NCBI RefSeq assembly: GCF_900316465.1
Contig: NZ_ONDD01000006.1
Span: forward strand, 38,701-102,700
Direction of reading: 5' to 3'
Length of the DNA: 64,000 bases
Source: an uncultured Fibrobacter sp.
Lineage (GTDB): Bacteria; Fibrobacterota; Fibrobacteria; Fibrobacterales; Fibrobacteraceae
Position numbers and translations under genes: made by a program. Within the stretch, counting starts at the first letter, position 1. Each line of letters begins with the position of its first letter. Shown here piece after piece: positions 18,183-25,732 of the stretch. Below the pieces are notes generated by a model, which did not search any database, was not told the origin of the DNA, and saw nothing but the letters and a program-made list of their open reading frames with translations.

Positions 18183-18728
18183 CTATAGCGACAAGCCCTT
18201 TTCGAATTCGGCTAAAAATGCACGTCCCTGCACCCATTCGCCCAAATTTGAATCGGAATTGATGTGCCCTAGCGCGCCTGCATTAAACAACTTTGCGCCC
18301 CACGCCTCGGCAAAGAATTTCGTACGCTCGGGCGTCATGTACGGGTCGTTTTCGCTCCCCACAATGCAAACGGGCACCGGCATTTTTTCGGTAGGCATCG
18401 GAGCAAAGTTCTTGATGACATCAACCGTGTCGGCATCGGCAGGAGCCACAAGGAAGGCCCCCTTGATATTCGCCGGAAGATTCCCTTGCTGTTTCGCACG
18501 TAAAAGCCAGAGAGCCGTCGTTACGACGCCCAGACTATGTGAAACCAGAATCGTGTCGCCCTTCAGCTGGCGGACAGCTTCATCGAGTGTCGCAATCCAA
18601 TCCTCTTTTTGGGGCTTATCCCAGCAATGCTGATAGACTCGGCTTGCGCTAGGCAGGCTTTTGGTCCAAAAAGTTTGCCAATGGTTCGGGCCAGAATTAT
18701 TTAAACCGGGAACAATCAAGTAGTGCAT
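18183..18728 (-). CDS. RBBP9/YdeN-family alpha/beta hydrolase
   Basis: A 181-residue serine hydrolase of the RBBP9/YdeN type. MHYLIVPGLNNSGPNHWQTFW is the family N-terminus, LVSHSLGVV holds the nucleophile Ser, PVCIVGSENDPYM carries the acid and LGHINSDSNLGEW the catalytic His. The set of catalytic residues is complete. Substrates are small esters or unknown. It lies 73 bp downstream of the methyltransferase at 18802-19644 on the same strand and could be co-transcribed with it. Confidence 0.9.
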   Translation of the reverse strand: MHYLIVPGLNNSGPNHWQTFWTKSLPSASRVYQHCWDKPQKEDWIATLDEAVRQLKGDTILVSHSLGVVTTALWLLRAKQQGNLPANIKGAFLVAPADADTVDVIKNFAPMPTEKMPVPVCIVGSENDPYMTPERTKFFAEAWGAKLFNAGALGHINSDSNLGEWVQGRAFLAEFEKGLSL

Positions 18729-18801
18729 TCGAGAAGTCCTTTTCTTTCCTATAAAAATAGTATATAAATAAAGACACCGCTTGACACTTTTTCCATTTTG
18801 C

Positions 18802-19644
18802 CTACTTTACCGCCGCTATCAGACGCACGGAATCGAACGCCTTCAGGTTTCCCATCAGAAAATACCGCTGCTGTAGCGCATTTTCGCCGAGAAATTCGTC
18901 GACCTTGAATCCGTAACGCTCAAGCACCTCGAAAACTTCGCGGTCCAGGTAGCCTTCGGCCATGGTTTCGCCGCAATCGGCAACAATTTTTCGCAATTCC
19001 TGAACCGAATTCGAATAGGCATCTTTTTGCAGGTAATCAAATACAATCGAAATGCCGGTTGATGCAATCTCTGAAAACTGGCGCACGGTTTCTGCGAAAA
19101 CAGAAAGCGGAAGGTAATATGAGACGCCCAGAATGCTAATAACTGTCGGCTTTTTGCAGTCAAAGCCATTTGCGACAAGTCTTTCGACAATGCTGTCCTT
19201 GCTGAAGTCGATCGCCACAAAATGGACATTCTCCGAAACGCTCCACTTGAGTTCGCGAATGCGATTTTTCTTGTAGCTTTGCGTCGGAAGCAAATCCAGT
19301 TCAAAAACTTCGACATTCGGGTCTTTGTTGCGGAACGAGAACGTGTCTACGCCCGCACCGCAAATTACATATTGAATCTTTCCCGAACGGGCAAGGAGCT
19401 TAACGCGATCTTCGGCGAAGCGACTCCTCGAAAGTACAATCGGGAGGAAGTATTTCCGGTTGAAATATTCGACCGAATTTTCTGATTCCTGCGGAAACCG
19501 CTTTAGAATCAAGCGCGAAACATTTTCGTACTCCTCGCGGCCCATCAAGTCGAACGCCAAAAAGTCATTGAAAACGGTATGGTCCGATTGTAGAGAATGC
19601 CAGGCACGGGCAAATGCGCATAATTTTGCTGTTAAGCTTTCCAT
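18802..19644 (-). CDS. SAM-dependent methyltransferase, leucine-carboxyl-methyltransferase-like family
   Basis: A 280-residue protein with the LCM/PPM-type class I fold: YVICGAGVDTFSFRNKDPNVEVFELDLLPTQ contains the SAM-binding loop and the acidic residue after strand 2, followed by TVISILGVSYYLPLSVFAETV. Bacterial members methylate carboxyl groups of unknown small molecules or polyketides. The SD is good (AAGGAAA). It follows the nitrogenase-like maturation genes on the same strand but is separated from them by a terminator, so a functional tie is only possible. Confidence 0.82.
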   Translation of the reverse strand: MESLTAKLCAFARAWHSLQSDHTVFNDFLAFDLMGREEYENVSRLILKRFPQESENSVEYFNRKYFLPIVLSRSRFAEDRVKLLARSGKIQYVICGAGVDTFSFRNKDPNVEVFELDLLPTQSYKKNRIRELKWSVSENVHFVAIDFSKDSIVERLVANGFDCKKPTVISILGVSYYLPLSVFAETVRQFSEIASTGISIVFDYLQKDAYSNSVQELRKIVADCGETMAEGYLDREVFEVLERYGFKVDEFLGENALQQRYFLMGNLKAFDSVRLIAAVK

Positions 19645-19692
19645 TTATTTTTCCTTTTTAAATATGAGATGAAGGCCAATGCCCATAAGAAA

Positions 19693-19721
19693 CGCCCGCG
19701 TAGGCTAACCATACACGGGCG
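19693..19721 (-). terminator. Terminator after the NifX-like gene
   Basis: CGCCCGCGTA (19693-19702) pairs with TACACGGGCG (19712-19721) over ten positions including one G-U; TTTCTT follows on the minus strand. Confidence 0.75.
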
Positions 19722-19799
19722 ACAAAAATGAATACCGCAATAAACGCCCGTCAACATCGGCCGTTCATACAACAAAATTTTGCAATTTGGAGCATCATT

Positions 19800-20210
19800 T
19801 TATTTGTCCTGTAATCCCTTGAGTCTCTGGGTGCGTTCCGCTATCTTTTTACGGTATACGTTGATTTTGGCAATTGCTTCGGCGATGGGGAGCGCAATGT
19901 CGAAAGCGCGCACATTAAAGCGCGTTAAAGCCTGCACCGCCTGCGGGCCAAGCTGCGAGCAAAGAACGTAATCTAAATCGGCTAGATTTTTCGCGGCCGA
20001 GAACATGGATGAACGTTCTACATCTCGCTGCCCACAAGCGCCGTCTCCGCACGTGCCGTCGCAATGCTCCGGCTTAACGCGGACCTCGACTTTTTCAAAT
20101 TTTCCGCTTTCTTCATCGACTTCGTAGACGTCGAACGCCGCGGCATGTCCAAAGTGAACATTGACATTTTCGCCATCGTTTGTGGCGACTGCAACTCTAT
20201 ATTTAGCCAT
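19800..20210 (-). CDS. NifX/NifB C-terminal-like FeMo-cofactor-binding domain protein
   Basis: A 136-residue stand-alone dinitrogenase iron-molybdenum cofactor biosynthesis domain (NifX, NifY and NifB C-terminus family): VAVATNDGENVNVHFGHAAAFDVYEVDE opens the domain and ALTRFNVRAFDIALPIAEAI closes it. An inserted Cys-rich loop (EHCDGTCGDGACGQRD) has three cysteines. Such domains hold or hand over Fe-S cofactor precursors. It overlaps the NifB-like gene by eight bases (20203-20210), so the two are co-translated and together equal a NifB protein split into its two domains. Confidence 0.88.
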   Translation of the reverse strand: MAKYRVAVATNDGENVNVHFGHAAAFDVYEVDEESGKFEKVEVRVKPEHCDGTCGDGACGQRDVERSSMFSAAKNLADLDYVLCSQLGPQAVQALTRFNVRAFDIALPIAEAIAKINVYRKKIAERTQRLKGLQDK

Positions 20211-21075
20211 GAGAGAAAGTCTCCTTTACACGGATACGGTCCATGTAGATTTGCGCGCCGACATCGTAAACGCCCGGGACGCCAACGGCGTCGGCACGGC
20301 AATGGGCGCAATGCTTGAATACGTTGATGAATACGCCCGCCTGTTCCTGCGCAATCGCAAGAGTTTTCGGTGTCGGAGCGGGAATATCCTTAAAGCCATT
20401 TTGCGGAATCAACGGAATGATATTGTACATGATGGCGCCCGCTTCGCGCACGGTGGCCGCCACATCTTCGATGTGCTTGTCGTTAATGCCCGGGCAAAGA
20501 ACCGTATTCACTTTGATAAGCGTTCCACTCTTTGCGACTTTGCGAATGCCTTCGAGCTGGTTGTGAATCAGAATTTCTGCCGCTTCTACGCCCGTGTAGG
20601 TTTTTCCGTGATAGAAAATTCTTGCATTGATCATCGCCTCGATTTCAGGGTCCACGGCATTCACCGTGACCGTGAGCGAATCAATGCCCACATCGATGAC
20701 TTCATCTGCCTTGTCATTCAGCAAAAGCCCATTGGTGCTCATGCAGCGAATAAGCTGCGGGAATTCCTTTTTTACCAAGCGGAATGTATCTAGCGCAAAA
20801 GGAGTTGCCAAGGTGTCGCCTGGGCCTGCGATTCCCACCGTCGTGAGTTCCGGCACAAATTCCAAAGCCTTGCGAATGTATCCGCATGCCTCTTCGGGCT
20901 TAATCACCTTACTCGTATTTCCCGGTACCTGAGCATCTTCGTTAATGCGCCTATCACAAAAACGGCACTCGATGTTGCAACCTGGGGCGACAGGCAAATG
21001 AATGCGTCCCTTTCGGTTTTTGCAAGCACCAAAACACGGGTGTTCTCTAAAAACTGTTTCTTGACTGGTTGCCAT
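20203..21075 (-). CDS. NifB-like radical SAM cofactor maturase (candidate MarB)
   Basis: A 290-residue radical SAM protein. The early HPCFGAC, the SAM cluster motif GCNIECRFC (Cys33, 37, 40), TVGIAGPGDTLATP, CMSTNGLLL and the terminal HCAHCRADAVGV are those of NifB, which builds the carbide-centred Fe-S precursor of nitrogenase cofactors. The start at 21075 has a GAGG box; an ATG at 21120 would add 15 residues unlike NifB. It is divergent from the NifHDK-like operon. In methylthio-alkane reductase clusters of Rhodospirillum rubrum the NifB-like gene is marB. No NifE, NifN or NifV homologue is seen here, so the cofactor may be the simple Fe-S-carbide type. Confidence 0.9.
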   Translation of the reverse strand: MATSQETVFREHPCFGACKNRKGRIHLPVAPGCNIECRFCDRRINEDAQVPGNTSKVIKPEEACGYIRKALEFVPELTTVGIAGPGDTLATPFALDTFRLVKKEFPQLIRCMSTNGLLLNDKADEVIDVGIDSLTVTVNAVDPEIEAMINARIFYHGKTYTGVEAAEILIHNQLEGIRKVAKSGTLIKVNTVLCPGINDKHIEDVAATVREAGAIMYNIIPLIPQNGFKDIPAPTPKTLAIAQEQAGVFINVFKHCAHCRADAVGVPGVYDVGAQIYMDRIRVKETFSHG

Positions 21076-21524
21076 AAAACCTCGCAAGGTATGTAAACCT
21101 TGCACAAAAATGATCGGCAAAGAACCGATTTAGTTTGTATTAAATATTGTGAACGTTTTGCCTAGCGTTCTGTAGCGTGATTAATGCTTTAACTTCTTAG
21201 CCAAAGAAGTATGGCTATAAAGTTAAAAAACAGAATTGTCAAATTCAATATGAATCCAAGAGCGAAAATAAAAAAAGTTCATTTTTTTGAGAGAGCGATA
21301 GCTTTATGCTAACGCATGTTATAGGCGTTCGCTATCGCAAAATACTTTTTCGCATGCGCAATAGATTCACGCTAATAAGGGTTATAAGCGGAATTTATAA
21401 CAACTTAAAAAAAGTGATTTTTTTTGACTAAACGGGTTCAAAAAGTATTGGAAAGAGTTGACTTTAATTCTAACTTGCCTTTGCCTAGTATTTTTGTAGG
21501 AAAACATCAAGGAGACACGATAAC
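21076..21524 (+). promoter_or_regulatory. Divergent control region of the nitrogenase-like locus
   Basis: This 449-bp AT-rich gap holds no convincing gene. It contains several dyads: TTAGCCA / TGGCTAT (21197-21218), GCGATAGC (21295-21302) with GCTATCGC (21331-21338) enclosing AACGC / GCGTT, CGCATGCG (21351-21358), and GTTATAA (21381-21387) with TTATAAC (21395-21401). TTGACT (21458-21463) is a likely -35; no good -10 sits 17 bases on, which fits an activator-dependent promoter. Confidence 0.55.
21484..21500. promoter_or_regulatory. CCTA-N9-TAGG operator at the nifH-like promoter
   Basis: CCTA, nine bases (GTATTTTTG), TAGG. It is identical at 15 of 17 positions to the site at 52452-52468 and matches the half-sites at 54880-54896. 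It lies 24 bases before the ATG, around the expected transcription start. Confidence 0.68.
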
Positions 21525-22370
21525 ATGTCTAAGAAATTACGTCAAATCGCTATTTACGGAAAGGGTGGCATCGGTAAGTCCACCACGACTCAAAACCTGA
21601 CCGCAGGCCTTGTAGAACAGGGGAAACACGTTCTTGTGGTCGGTTGCGACCCCAAAGCAGACTCCACCCGCCTTTTGCTCGGCGGCCTTCACCAGAAAAC
21701 GGTGCTCGATACCATTCGTGACAATAAGACTGAAATTCAGCTTTCTGACCTTGAAAAGGTCGGCTTTAAGGGCGTGCGTTGCGTAGAATCCGGTGGCCCG
21801 GAACCGGGCGTGGGTTGCGCAGGCCGTGGCATCATCACCTCCATTAGCATGCTCGAACAGCTCGGCGCCTACACCGAAGACCTTGATTACGTTTTCTACG
21901 ATGTGTTGGGTGACGTGGTGTGCGGCGGTTTCGCCATGCCGATTCGTGAAGGTAAGGCCAAGGAAATTTACATCGTGGCCTCCGGCGAAATGATGGCCCT
22001 TTATGCGGCAAACAATATTTGTAAGGGTATCGCCAAGTATGCCCAGCACGGCGAAGTGCGCTTGGGCGGTATCATTTGTAACAGCCGTAACGTGGATAAC
22101 GAACTTGACCTGCTCCGTGCATTCACCAAGGAACTCAACACGCAGCTGATTCAGTATGTGCCGCGCAACAACATTGTGCAGCAGGCCGAAATCCGCAAGA
22201 AAACCGTGATTGAATTCGAACCTAAGTCCAGCCAGGCAAACGTCTATCGTGAACTCGCCAAGAATATCGACGAAAACGAACTCTTCACCATTCCGACCCC
22301 GATGACGCAGGATCGTTTGGAACAGATTCTCATCGATTACGGCATGATGGAAAAAGACTACCAGATTTAA
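21525..22370 (+). CDS. NifH-like nitrogenase reductase (candidate MarH)
   Basis: A 281-residue Fe-protein homologue: P-loop YGKGGIGKSTTTQN, switch residues in VVGCDPKADSTRLLLGG, and [4Fe-4S] ligand cysteines Cys98 (GVGCAGRG) and Cys133 (DVVCGGFAMP). Arg101, the ADP-ribosylation site of nitrogenase Fe proteins, is present. It resembles true NifH/AnfH closely. It should pass electrons, with ATP hydrolysis, to the NifDK-like partner encoded next. The SD (AAGGAG) is strong. Because the partner's active site is not that of nitrogenase, a methylthio-alkane reductase role is more likely than N2 fixation. Confidence 0.95.
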   Translation: MSKKLRQIAIYGKGGIGKSTTTQNLTAGLVEQGKHVLVVGCDPKADSTRLLLGGLHQKTVLDTIRDNKTEIQLSDLEKVGFKGVRCVESGGPEPGVGCAGRGIITSISMLEQLGAYTEDLDYVFYDVLGDVVCGGFAMPIREGKAKEIYIVASGEMMALYAANNICKGIAKYAQHGEVRLGGIICNSRNVDNELDLLRAFTKELNTQLIQYVPRNNIVQQAEIRKKTVIEFEPKSSQANVYRELAKNIDENELFTIPTPMTQDRLEQILIDYGMMEKDYQI

Positions 22371-22381
22371 TGTGAGGGTTC

Positions 22382-23986
22382 ATGGCCAAGACTAATATTA
22401 ATTTGAACATGACCTCAGTCGAAAACCGCGAGTATCGACTGGGTACAATTATCGGCTGGGACGGCAAGGCGAGCGACCTAATCAAGGAATCGGCCTACGA
22501 CGAACGCAGTGCGAAAAAGCATGGCGGTTGCGCGGGCAAGGGCTCGGGCTGCAAACTTTGCGAATTGAATTCCCCGCTGAACCAAGAAACAATGTGCTCT
22601 AACGCAATTGTGCAGTGCCAGGTGGGTAACCTTACGGACTGCGCCCTGATTGACCATTCTCCTATCGGTTGCAGCGGCGAAAACTCCAAGTTTAACCTCT
22701 CGATGCATAACGGCCTTCGCCGCCGTGGAAAGCCCCTGCAGAATACGCTGAACATCAGCACGAACCTGAAAGAAAAGGACATGGTTTTCGGCGCTTCTGA
22801 AAAGCTCCGCCAGACTATCCTTGACGCAAAGGAACGCTTTAACCCTAAGGCGATCTTCATTGGCATGGCGTGTGCAACCGCTATTATCGGCGAAGACATT
22901 GACTCTATCGCCGAAGAAATGGAGCCGGAAGTCGGCGTGCCTATTATTCCGCTGCACTGCGAAGGTTTCCGTTCCAAGCACTGGTCTACGGGTTTTGACG
23001 TCGCTTTCCATGGTGTGCTTCGCCAGATTGTGGAACGCCACCCGACCAAGAAACAGATTGACTTGATCAACATCGTTGCCCTCTGGGGTTCGGACTATTT
23101 CTCCGAAATGCTTGCTCCGCTTGGACTGCGCGTAAACTACCTTTTGGATACCGCCTCTTTCGAAGAAATTCGCCAGGCCTCCGAAGCAGTCGGTACCGCT
23201 ACCTTCTGCGATACGTTGGGCGGCTACATGGCAACAGCACTTGAAGAATCTTTCGGTGTTCCGCAGATTGACGCTCCGCAGCCTTACGGCATCAAGGGTA
23301 CCGATGCATGGCTTCGCGCTATCGCAAAGGTGGTCGGCAAAGAAAAAGAAGCCGAAGAATACATCGAAAGCGAACACAAGCGCATTGCCCCGAAGCTTGC
23401 CGAACTCCGCGAATTTTTCAAGGGCAAGAACGGCATCGTGATGACGGGTTCTGCATACGCACACGGCCTCATCAGCGTGCTTTCGGAACTGGGAATCGGC
23501 CACGACGCTGCACTCGTGTTCCACCACGACCCCGTTTACGACGGCGGTGGCGAACATCAGGATACCTTGAAGGAACTGGTCGAAACCTACGGCGACATTC
23601 CGCACTATACCGTCAGTAAGACTCGCGCCTTCCAGCTTCCGCAGCTTCTGAAGCGCGCCAAGACGGATTTCTTGCTCATTCGCCATCCGGGCCTCGCTTC
23701 TGTCGCGGGCCATCTCGGATTCCCGACCCTCACCATGGGCGACGAACATATTCCGGTGGGCTATCAGGGCATTCTCCGCATTGGCGAAATGCTCAAGGGC
23801 GTGATTGCACGTACCAAGTTTAACCAGGTGCTTAAACGCAACGTGAAACTTCCGTATTCCGACTGGTGGCTTGCTCAGGACGATCCGTTCTACCTGACGC
23901 ACCATCCGGAAGCACTTGAAGATTTGCCGGAACCGAGAAATCTCAAACTGAAAATTGGTACAGAATCCAATTCGACTAGCGTATAA
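22382..23986 (+). CDS. NifD-like catalytic subunit (candidate MarD, methylthio-alkane reductase)
   Basis: A 534-residue NifD homologue. P-cluster-type cysteines align at Cys72, Cys97 and Cys164 (MCSN, GCSGE, MACATAIIG), and the cofactor Cys aligns at Cys276 (TATFCDTLGGY), so both metal sites look kept. Nitrogenase pocket residues are not: by my alignment alpha-Arg96 is Asn105, Gln191 is Trp201, His195 is Phe205, and His442 is Gly453 with His456 three residues on (GDEHIPVGYQG). The CEGFR motif is kept. This points to a different substrate. It lies 11 bp after the nifH-like gene and 17 bp before the nifK-like gene, clearly one operon. Confidence 0.9.
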   Translation: MAKTNINLNMTSVENREYRLGTIIGWDGKASDLIKESAYDERSAKKHGGCAGKGSGCKLCELNSPLNQETMCSNAIVQCQVGNLTDCALIDHSPIGCSGENSKFNLSMHNGLRRRGKPLQNTLNISTNLKEKDMVFGASEKLRQTILDAKERFNPKAIFIGMACATAIIGEDIDSIAEEMEPEVGVPIIPLHCEGFRSKHWSTGFDVAFHGVLRQIVERHPTKKQIDLINIVALWGSDYFSEMLAPLGLRVNYLLDTASFEEIRQASEAVGTATFCDTLGGYMATALEESFGVPQIDAPQPYGIKGTDAWLRAIAKVVGKEKEAEEYIESEHKRIAPKLAELREFFKGKNGIVMTGSAYAHGLISVLSELGIGHDAALVFHHDPVYDGGGEHQDTLKELVETYGDIPHYTVSKTRAFQLPQLLKRAKTDFLLIRHPGLASVAGHLGFPTLTMGDEHIPVGYQGILRIGEMLKGVIARTKFNQVLKRNVKLPYSDWWLAQDDPFYLTHHPEALEDLPEPRNLKLKIGTESNSTSV

Positions 23987-24003
23987 TAAGGGGATTTTTA
24001 ACA

Positions 24004-25350
24004 ATGGCTACAATTCAAAAGAAAAAAAGTAATTCTATTTCGGACCCCCGATACGCTTGCGCAGTTGGTGCATCTCATACTGTTGTCGCTATTAAGGGCG
24101 CTGTTCCTATTGCCAACTGCTCTCCGGGCTGCCAGCTTAAGCAAACCGCATTCCTCACGTTTGAAAACGGTTTCCAGGGTAGCATTTACGCCGGTGCCGG
24201 TAACATGCCGAGCGCAAACTCTACCGAAAACGACATCGTTTTTGGCGGCATCAAGACATTGGATCAGTTGATCAAGTCGACGCTCAAGGTGTTCAATGGC
24301 GATCTCTACGTTGTGCTTACCGGTTGTGTGGGCGGCCTTATCGGTGATGACGTTTCCACGTTGGTGCGCAATTACCGCGATTTGGGTTACCCGATTGTGT
24401 CTGTCGATACCGCCGGTTTCAAGGGCAACAACCTTTTCGGTCACGAAGAAGTCGTAAACGCCATCGTTGACCAGTTTGTGGGCGATTACAGCGGCGAACG
24501 CAAAAAGGGCCTGGTAAACCTTTGGTTCGAAACTCCCTACTACAACCAGAACTGGCGTGGTGACTACCAGGAAATCGCCCGCATTTTGCGCGGCGCAGGC
24601 TTCGAAGTCAATGTGCTGTTCGGACCCGAAAATAATGGCGTCGCGGACTGGCTGCGCATTCCCGAGGCACAATTCAACTTGGTGATTTCACCCTGGGTTG
24701 GCGTCCGAAACGCAGAACACCTCCAGGAAAAATACGGTCAGCCGTTCCTGCACATTCCTGAAATTCCTCTCGGCGCCGAAGCGACAAGCGAATTTATCCG
24801 TAAAGTTGTCGAATTTGCCGGAATTGACAAGGAACAGAGCGAAAAGTTCATCAAGGAAGAAAACAGAATCTATTACTACTATCTGGAACACTTCTCTGAA
24901 TTCTTCGCCGAATACTGGTTCGGTATGCCCAGCGAATTTGCCATTACCGCAGATTCCGCCTACACGCTTGCCTACACCAAGTTCCTCGTAGACCAAATCG
25001 GTCTTATTCCGCGCAAGGCTATCATCAGTGACGATCCTCCGCAGAAGTTCCGCGAACAAATCGAAAATGCCTTCCACAACATTAGTGAAGGTGTCGATAT
25101 TGATGTGGAATTTGAAGAAGATGGCTACCTGATTGAAAAGTCTATTAAGGAAGTGAATTTCTCTTCTGGAAAGCCTTTGATTCTCGCCTCTTCGTGGGAA
25201 ATCAATATCGCCAACGAAAAGAATGCATTGCTTTTCGAAATTACTCCGCCCTCTAGCGAAACGTTGATTATCAATCGCAGCTTCGTTGGTTACAAGGGTG
25301 CGCTTAATTTGCTCGAAAAGATTTATAGCACTTCTGTCGGTGGCAAATAA
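24004..25350 (+). CDS. NifK-like subunit (candidate MarK)
   Basis: A 448-residue NifK homologue, shorter than NifK (about 520). The N-terminus supplies P-cluster-type cysteines: Cys19 (PRYACAVGA), Cys43 (CSPGC) and Cys108 (LTGCVGGLIGDD). The long N-terminal arm that covers NifD in Mo-nitrogenase is absent, as in other nitrogenase-like reductases. It should form the alpha2-beta2 core with the product of the preceding gene. An SD (AAGGGG) precedes the start. A 382-bp gap separates it from the porin operon. Confidence 0.9.
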   Translation: MATIQKKKSNSISDPRYACAVGASHTVVAIKGAVPIANCSPGCQLKQTAFLTFENGFQGSIYAGAGNMPSANSTENDIVFGGIKTLDQLIKSTLKVFNGDLYVVLTGCVGGLIGDDVSTLVRNYRDLGYPIVSVDTAGFKGNNLFGHEEVVNAIVDQFVGDYSGERKKGLVNLWFETPYYNQNWRGDYQEIARILRGAGFEVNVLFGPENNGVADWLRIPEAQFNLVISPWVGVRNAEHLQEKYGQPFLHIPEIPLGAEATSEFIRKVVEFAGIDKEQSEKFIKEENRIYYYYLEHFSEFFAEYWFGMPSEFAITADSAYTLAYTKFLVDQIGLIPRKAIISDDPPQKFREQIENAFHNISEGVDIDVEFEEDGYLIEKSIKEVNFSSGKPLILASSWEINIANEKNALLFEITPPSSETLIINRSFVGYKGALNLLEKIYSTSVGGK

Positions 25351-25519
25351 TTTCAAGACAAATTAAACAATTCTTTTTACTCTCCAAATAAATGTCGCTT
25401 GATTATTCAGGCGGCATTTTCTTAAAAACATCAAAGTCACTTTTTGTCACGACATCTGTTCAAGCCTAACCCTATATTAAGCTATAAAGAAAAAGTATTT
25501 TACAAACTCATTTTTATTT

Positions 25520-25534
25520 CTACTTTTGTCGTAC
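25520..25534. promoter_or_regulatory. Possible LysR-type site before the porin operon
   Basis: CTA, nine bases (CTTTTGTCG), TAC. It keeps the TA-N9-TA form and the TTTTG core of the sites at 21484 and 52452, but only one outer base on each side. It overlaps the likely -10. Confidence 0.35.
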
Positions 25535-25591
25535 AAAAATTCGAGAACGTCATGTTCCGAAGAGCAAACAAATCAGAACGAGGATACCTAT

Positions 25592-25633
25592 ATGTGTAGA
25601 CTTTATAATTTTGCTCAAGGCATTCGCCAGTAA
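25592..25633 (+). CDS. Possible leader peptide MCRLYNFAQGIRQ
   Basis: A 13-codon open frame beginning with Met-Cys. AGGA lies seven bases before the ATG, which is better than chance for an intergenic ATG. It precedes a sulfur-linked transporter operon by about 100 bp and is followed by hairpins, so it may be a cysteine-sensing leader. A second short frame (25552-25599) overlaps it and lacks an SD. Confidence 0.4.
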   Translation: MCRLYNFAQGIRQ

Positions 25634-25732
25634 GCACTCAACCCCACCAAACAAAATTTAATCAAGTCGTGCAAAAAAAGTTTTTTGCATGGTTGCTCAA
25701 CCCATAAAAATTTTCAATCAGGAGATTTATAA

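Larger units (their letters stand above)
25351..25732 (+). promoter_or_regulatory. Control region and leader of the porin-ABC operon
   Basis: It holds a weak promoter (TTTACA at 25499-25504, 16 bases, TACTTT), a CTA-N9-TAC dyad (25520-25534) and a short open frame (25592-25633). A dyad TGCAAAAAA / TTTTTTGCA lies near 25672-25690, followed by a small GGTTG / CAACC hairpin. The hairpins suggest an attenuated leader, though no classic T-run terminator is clear. Confidence 0.45.

Noticed and set aside
18780..18800. ECF-like promoter TTGACACTTTTT between the hydrolase and methyltransferase genes
   Set aside because: It points rightward, where no gene on that strand follows.
22478..24004. Leftward frame of 508 codons
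   Set aside because: It mirrors the NifD-like gene and has no family features.
19800..25350. Biological nitrogen fixation (nif) cluster
   Set aside because: NifE, NifN and NifV are absent and the NifD-like pocket residues differ from nitrogenase, although the Fe protein is close to NifH.
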